Of a DNA stretch of 64,000 nt, positions 59,732 to 64,000 are shown piece by piece. Position numbers and translations under genes: made by a program. Position 1 is the first letter of the stretch. Every line of letters begins with the position of its first letter. Under the pieces are notes generated by a model, which was not told the DNA's origin, made no database searches, and was given only the letters and a program-made list of their open reading frames with translations. This DNA is from Sphaerisporangium perillae (GTDB lineage: Bacteria; Actinomycetota; Actinomycetes; Streptosporangiales; Streptosporangiaceae), in assembly GCF_023276435.1 (NCBI RefSeq), contig NZ_JALLPO010000024.1, forward strand, positions 1 to 64,000, in the 5' to 3' direction.

Positions 59732-60769
59732 ATGGCCGGATCGAGGATCCCCTATGTCGAGGGCCGGGCGACCCAGCCCGCAGCGCTCGAACGCGTCGCG
59801 GCCCACCTGGCGGCGCGGCTCGCCGTCCTTGGCTCCGAGGGCGGCGCGCTGGCCTCGTGCTCGCGACCGGTCTTCGTCGGCATCGGGGCGAGCTACGCCG
59901 CCCTCGCGTTGCCGCTGGAGATGCTGGCCTCCGGCGGAGTCCTCGCGCGCCGCGAGATGGCCGGAGAGATCGGATCCGGCATCGAGTTCACCGGCGCCGA
60001 CCTGGTGATCGGGGTCTCGCAGTCGGGGCGCAGCCCGGAGACCATCGACGCCCTCGCCCTGGTCCCTCGCGAGCGGCGGGCCGCCGTGGTGAACGTGGTT
60101 CCATCGCGCCTCGGCGACTCGGTCGCCCACCGCCTCGACCTCGGCGATGAGCCCGACAGCTACGCCTCCACCATCGGGTACACCGCCACCTTGATGGCGC
60201 TCGCGATGATGGCGCGCACCATGCTGGGACGTCCCGCCGGCGAGGTGGCGGCCGAATGGTCCGGCATCGGACCCGCGCTCGTGCGCCACGAGACCGCTCT
60301 CGCTCCCGTCGTGGACCAGGTGGCCCGGCTGGCCGAGAACGTGGTCGCCGCCGACGTCGTGGCCTCGGGCGCCGCGCGTTCCGCCTCCGAGTCGGGCGCG
60401 CTGCTGCTCCGCGAGGTCTGCCGCGTCCCCTCATCCGCCCTGGTCACCCGCAACTACCTGCACGGCGAGATGGAGTCGGCGGGCGGGACCCTGCACGTCG
60501 TCGTCGGCGACGGCCGCGAGGTGGAACTGGCACGCAGCCTCGCGGGCGCGGGCCACCTCACCCTGTGCGTCACCTCCGCCGCCGTCGACCCAGGCGGCCA
60601 CCTGCACGTGGTGCCGATTCCGGGCGACGCTCCCCTGCCCGTGCGCACCTTGCTCCAGACCCTGGTGATGCAACGGCTCGCGGGGTCGATGGCCGAGGTT
60701 CGCGGCGTGGAGATCGAGGACTTCGTCTTCGACAACACCGACACCAAGATCGAGGAGCCCGTCGGATGA
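59732..60769 (+). CDS. Double SIS-domain sugar isomerase/deaminase (GlmS C-terminal-like)
   Basis: 345 residues from ATG 59732. Two sugar-phosphate-isomerase domains: the first with VFVGIGASYAALAL and VIGVSQSGRSPETIDAL, the second with VVASGAARSASESGALLLREVCRV and LHGEMESAGG. It lacks a glutaminase domain, so it is of the GlmS C-terminal/AgaS/NagB-II type and probably deaminates or isomerises an amino-sugar phosphate such as glucosamine-6-P. It overlaps the kinase ATG by four bases, placing phosphorylation and isomerisation in one unit. Confidence 0.87.
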   Translation: MAGSRIPYVEGRATQPAALERVAAHLAARLAVLGSEGGALASCSRPVFVGIGASYAALALPLEMLASGGVLARREMAGEIGSGIEFTGADLVIGVSQSGRSPETIDALALVPRERRAAVVNVVPSRLGDSVAHRLDLGDEPDSYASTIGYTATLMALAMMARTMLGRPAGEVAAEWSGIGPALVRHETALAPVVDQVARLAENVVAADVVASGAARSASESGALLLREVCRVPSSALVTRNYLHGEMESAGGTLHVVVGDGREVELARSLAGAGHLTLCVTSAAVDPGGHLHVVPIPGDAPLPVRTLLQTLVMQRLAGSMAEVRGVEIEDFVFDNTDTKIEEPVG

Positions 60770-61662
60770 CAGGCCTCCTGGCCGGCGTCGACGTCGGGGG
60801 CACCAAGACGCACATCCGGCTGGCAGACCCGCGGACCGGACAGATCATCGCCGACAGCACGCTGCCGAGCTCGGGGTGGCAGACGCGCTCTCTCACCGAC
60901 GCGGCGGTCTGGCTGGCGGAGCGGGTCTATCCCCTTGTGCCGGCCGGTGACCGGATCCTCCACATGGTCGCCGGAGCGCAAGGATGCGAGACCGAGGAGC
61001 ACTGCGGCGCCCTGGCACGCGAACTGGGCGCCACGATGAGCGCCCCGGCGACGGTCGTCAACGACGCCGAACTGCTGGTGCCGGCGGCCGGGCTGGAAAG
61101 CGGCATCGGCCTGGTCTCCGGCACGGGCGCCGTCGCCGTCGGCAGGCACCGCGAAACGGGCCGCTTCATGTCCGCCGGAGGCTGGGGATGGGTCCTGGGC
61201 GACGAGGGATCCGGCTCCGCGCTCGTCCGCGACGCCGCCCGGGCAGTGCTCGCGCGCGCGGACGAAGGCGCGGGCACGGACGAGCTCGAGGTCGCGCTGC
61301 TCCGGTCGTTCGACGTCCCGGGCCTGGCCGAGCTCGCGGCCACGATGAGCTGGGACTCAGGCGTGGAGACCTGGAGCGCGCACGCTCCCGTGGTCTTCGC
61401 CGCCGCGGAGCGGGGGTCGGAGCTGGCGGCGACCGTGATCAGGGACGGCGGCAGGGCTCTGGCCCGGCTCGTGGTGTGCCTGGTCCGGCGGGGCGCCGGC
61501 GGCGCGGCCGTCGTGGTCGCGGGCGGAGTCATCGTGAACCGGCCACGCCTGCGAGAGCTGTTCGAGAACGAGCTGGCCTCCCAGCTGCCCGAGATGCCCG
61601 TCACGGTCCTGCGGGCGCCGCCCGTCCAGGGGGCCGTCGAGCTGGCGCGGCGTGCCGTCTGA
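60766..61662 (+). CDS. BadF/BcrD-type sugar kinase, GlcNAc kinase-like
   Basis: 298 residues from ATG 60766. ASKHA fold ATPase: AGVDVGGTKTHIRL (phosphate 1), VVNDAELLVPAAG, LVSGTGAVAVGRH (phosphate 2), GGWGWVLGDEGSGSALVRDA and VVAGGVIVNRPRLRELF (adenosine motif). The GGWGWxLGDEGSG stretch is that of N-acetylglucosamine kinases of the BadF family. It would phosphorylate the amino sugar at C6 after hydrolysis, feeding the SIS enzyme encoded just upstream. Confidence 0.9.
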   Translation: MTGLLAGVDVGGTKTHIRLADPRTGQIIADSTLPSSGWQTRSLTDAAVWLAERVYPLVPAGDRILHMVAGAQGCETEEHCGALARELGATMSAPATVVNDAELLVPAAGLESGIGLVSGTGAVAVGRHRETGRFMSAGGWGWVLGDEGSGSALVRDAARAVLARADEGAGTDELEVALLRSFDVPGLAELAATMSWDSGVETWSAHAPVVFAAAERGSELAATVIRDGGRALARLVVCLVRRGAGGAAVVVAGGVIVNRPRLRELFENELASQLPEMPVTVLRAPPVQGAVELARRAV

Positions 61663-61677
61663 GGCGAGGAGAAGGAC

Positions 61678-62595
61678 ATGCGGTACTCACAGGTCGTCGC
61701 GCCGCGCACGTCGGAGGTGGCCGAGGTCCCGGACCTGCCACCCGGCGCCGGGGAGGTCAAGATACGGGTGCTGGCGTCGGGGATCTGCGTGTCGGAGCTG
61801 CCCGTGTGGGCGGACCACGACGGCACCGACCCCGTACGCCTCGGACACGAACTGAGCGGTGAGATCGTGGAGGTCGGCTCCGGGGTGCATGGCTGGTCCG
61901 CCGGAGACCGGGTCACGGGCTTCGGGTCCCCGGTGTTCGCGGACACCGTGAACATCCAGGCGAGGTCGCTGCTCCCCGTTCCCGCCAACGTTCCGGCGCG
62001 AGCGGCGCTCGGCGAACCCGTCGCCTGCGTCGTCGAGGCCCTGTCCAGGTGCGATCTGCGGCCTGGGCAGCGGGTCGCCGTCGTGGGTCTCGGATTCATG
62101 GGGCTGACGGCGCTGCAGGTGGCGGCGAGCCGCGCGCCCGCCGGCATCGCCGGCGTCGACCCGGCGCCGCACCTGCGCGAGCTGGCCTTGGAGCTGGGGG
62201 CCGGCGACGTTCTCATGCCGGAGGAGGCCGCGGACGACCTGCGCGCGAAGTTCGATGTGGTCGTCGAGTTCTCCGGGAGCGCGTCCGGGCTGGGCCTGGC
62301 GGGCGACCTCGTCGCGGAGCACGGTGTGCTGTGCGTCGCCGGGTACCACCACGAAGGCCGCCGCGATCTGGACATCGAGCTCTGGTACCGCGGGGTCACG
62401 ATCGTCAACGGCTTCACCAGCCGGCGATGGCGCCTGATGGAGTCGATGGCCGAAGGCCTCCATCTGATGTCCGAACGCCGGCTGACCCTCGAGCCCCTGA
62501 TCACCCACAGTGTCACGCTGAACGACGTGGACAGGGGATTCGCCTACTTCGGCGACCGCCCCTCGGGGTTCGTCAAGTGCGTCGTCATTCCTTGA
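61678..62595 (+). CDS. Medium-chain zinc alcohol dehydrogenase-like protein
   Basis: 305 residues from ATG 61678 with GGAGAAGG upstream. It has GroES-like and Rossmann domains: ASGICVSELPVWADHDG with the catalytic Cys, LGHELSGEIVEVGSGV with His and Glu, GEPVACVVEALSRC and the NAD loop VGLGFMGLTALQVAA. The four-Cys structural-zinc loop is missing, which explains the short length. It is co-directional and 15 bases after the kinase, and may oxidise a sugar or polyol in the same pathway. The real substrate is not clear. Confidence 0.85.
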   Translation: MRYSQVVAPRTSEVAEVPDLPPGAGEVKIRVLASGICVSELPVWADHDGTDPVRLGHELSGEIVEVGSGVHGWSAGDRVTGFGSPVFADTVNIQARSLLPVPANVPARAALGEPVACVVEALSRCDLRPGQRVAVVGLGFMGLTALQVAASRAPAGIAGVDPAPHLRELALELGAGDVLMPEEAADDLRAKFDVVVEFSGSASGLGLAGDLVAEHGVLCVAGYHHEGRRDLDIELWYRGVTIVNGFTSRRWRLMESMAEGLHLMSERRLTLEPLITHSVTLNDVDRGFAYFGDRPSGFVKCVVIP

Positions 62596-62807
62596 CCGTG
62601 GCGAGCGCGAGTCGATGGATCGTCAGGGCCGGTAGCCGGTCTTGTATGCCTGGGCGCACTGGTCCTACCCCTTGACGATGCGACCAGATGGTCTCTAGCG
62701 TGACTTCGATCACACGCCCGGTGCGCCCGTTCCGGCGTTGCCCGACCCGCACGAGGGGTGCCCGCTCCGCGCGGATCCGCTCCAGGCGTCCGGCGAAAGG
62801 GGATTCG

Positions 62808-64000
62808 ATGTGCGACCCCGTCGCGAATTCTGCCCGGCACGCGGACAGTGGAGTGAGCCGGCGCCGGTTCCTGACCTTCCTGGTCGCCGCCCCGACGCTG
62901 ACGCTCGCGACCGGCCTGGCTCCTGAGGCGGCCCTGCCCGCGAACGCCGAGACGGCCCTGCCCGGCCTCCCGCAGCCCGCGGACATCATGGACCTCGGCG
63001 AGATACTCATCCTCGCCGGAACGCCGACGGCGCATCTGCTGGTGCTGGAGGTGACCGAAGAGGGCGAGGCCCACTTCGAGCTGCCCCGCGCGGAGGTGGG
63101 CCAGGGCATCACCACGGCGGTGGCGATGCTGGTGGCCGAGGAACTGGACCTCCCGCTTTCCAAGGTGCGGGTCCGGCTCGCCGACGCGCGGCCCGAGCTG
63201 CTGATGAACCAGCTCACCGGCAGTTCCAACACGATCCGCTCGGTCTACGGCCCGGTGCGCCGGACGGCCGCCGCCGCGCGAGCGCGCCTGATCGCCGCGG
63301 CCGGCGCGCAGTGGGGCCTGCCGGCCGACCGGCTGGTCACCCGGGACGGCGCGGTCGTGGCGCCGGACGGGCGCACGGCCCCGTTCGGCTCGCTCACGAC
63401 CATCGCGGCGAAGCTCTCCCTGCCGGATCTCACCGTCACGCCGAAGCCGGAATCCGAGCACCGGCTGGTGGGCACGCCGGCCTCGCGTATCGACGCCCGT
63501 GCGATGGTCACGGGCCAGATGCGGTACACGCTCGACCTCGACGTGGCCGGCGCCAAGCCCACGATGGTGCGGCGGCCACCGACGATCAACGGCACGGTGC
63601 GGTCGGTGAACAACGAGGCCGCGGTGCGGGCCATGCCCGGTGTGATCGATCTCGCCGTCGTCCCGACCGGCGTCGCCGTCATGGCCGAGACGTTCGGGCA
63701 GGCGCTGGACGCCAAGGACGCGCTCCAGGTCACCTGGAACGGCGGGACCGTCGACACCCTCTCGGACGCCGACATCCGCCTGCGGCTCCGCGCCGCCGCG
63801 CTGCCGTTCGTGGTGCCGCCGCTGCTGACCCTGCACCTGGACGCGGAGTTCGACTTCGCCTTCGTCAGCCACGCGCCGCTGGAGACCAACTCCGCGATCG
63901 CGGACGTGCGCGACGACCGGGCCGAGATCTGGGCCGGGCTCAAGTCCCCGATCGTCGCCAAGCAGACCATCGCCGCGGCGGTAGGCCTGCCGGCGGACCG
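62808..64000 (+). CDS. Tat-exported molybdopterin oxidoreductase subunit (IorB/aldehyde-oxidase-like), cut by window edge
   Basis: At least 397 residues from ATG 62808 with GAAAGGGG upstream; open to the right edge. N-terminus SRRRFLTFLVAAPTLTLATGLAPEAALPA is a twin-arginine signal. Then LPRAEVGQGITTAVAMLVAEELDLPL, LTGSSNTIRSVYGPVRRTAAAAR, MVTGQMRYTLDLDVAG and LETNSAIADVRDD are the molybdopterin-binding pattern of isoquinoline-1-oxidoreductase beta subunits and related periplasmic aldehyde oxidases. The [2Fe-2S] partner subunit is not seen upstream. The gap 62596-62807 holds no supported gene. Confidence 0.88.
   Translation, partial: MCDPVANSARHADSGVSRRRFLTFLVAAPTLTLATGLAPEAALPANAETALPGLPQPADIMDLGEILILAGTPTAHLLVLEVTEEGEAHFELPRAEVGQGITTAVAMLVAEELDLPLSKVRVRLADARPELLMNQLTGSSNTIRSVYGPVRRTAAAARARLIAAAGAQWGLPADRLVTRDGAVVAPDGRTAPFGSLTTIAAKLSLPDLTVTPKPESEHRLVGTPASRIDARAMVTGQMRYTLDLDVAGAKPTMVRRPPTINGTVRSVNNEAAVRAMPGVIDLAVVPTGVAVMAETFGQALDAKDALQVTWNGGTVDTLSDADIRLRLRAAALPFVVPPLLTLHLDAEFDFAFVSHAPLETNSAIADVRDDRAEIWAGLKSPIVAKQTIAAAVGLPAD

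Overview
The window is high-GC actinobacterial DNA. Genes are tightly packed, often with ATGA or GTGA overlaps, and starts are often GTG or TTG. Twin-arginine lipoproteins and AfsR-type regulators are present. The left edge carries the first 37 codons of an rpoB (RNA polymerase beta) gene that does not follow rplJ-rplL. That fits the second rpoB known from Nonomuraea and relatives, so I infer a Streptosporangiaceae-like organism. No rRNA, tRNA, CRISPR array, intact transposase or prophage was seen.

1-18 kb is a mosaic of single genes and small operons: two MFS exporters, an SRPBCC-ArsR pair, an XRE-membrane protein pair, a haloalkane dehalogenase/PPOX/NmrA operon, a folD paralogue, a CopC-YcnI copper cluster, a histidine kinase, a TetR repressor, an S-adenosyl methyltransferase, a SnoaL-like protein and a hemerythrin. 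The TetR gene at 15 kb and the NmrA operon at 6.5 kb carry the same 18-bp operator. Decayed genes are frequent: a secreted-protein stub, a TetR stub, a GH78 rhamnosidase, a histidine kinase with its middle deleted and a GH105 fragment.

18.4-23.7 kb holds a large BTAD/AAA regulator, small membrane proteins and a second SnoaL-like protein.

23.7-37.3 kb is a deoxysugar cassette: sugar-1-phosphate nucleotidylyltransferase, macrolide-type glycosyltransferase, two TylM1/DesVI-like methyltransferases, nucleotide-sugar dehydrogenase, glucuronate-decarboxylase-like SDR, 2,3-dehydratase, 3-aminotransferase and 3-C-methyltransferase. It is flanked by an old yellow enzyme and an acyl-CoA-dehydrogenase-fold flavoprotein. 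There is no 4,6-dehydratase and no aglycone gene. The gene set predicts a branched 3-amino-2,3-dideoxy-pentose, which would be unusual.

37.4-46.4 kb is a secreted glucan-degradation operon: a ROK regulator, a beta-helix protein, a GH64 beta-1,3-glucanase and a GH3 glycosidase, all bearing F5/8-type C domains that are near-copies of one another.

46.5-62.6 kb is a divergent pair of operons for an amino-sugar oligosaccharide. The minus strand encodes cytoplasmic GH20, GH1, GH9 and a GNAT. The plus strand encodes a CUT1 ABC importer without its own ATPase, ThuA, a sugar isomerase, an SDR, a GntR/UTRA regulator, a SIS protein, a BadF-type kinase and a medium-chain dehydrogenase. A Tat-exported molybdopterin oxidoreductase runs off the right edge.
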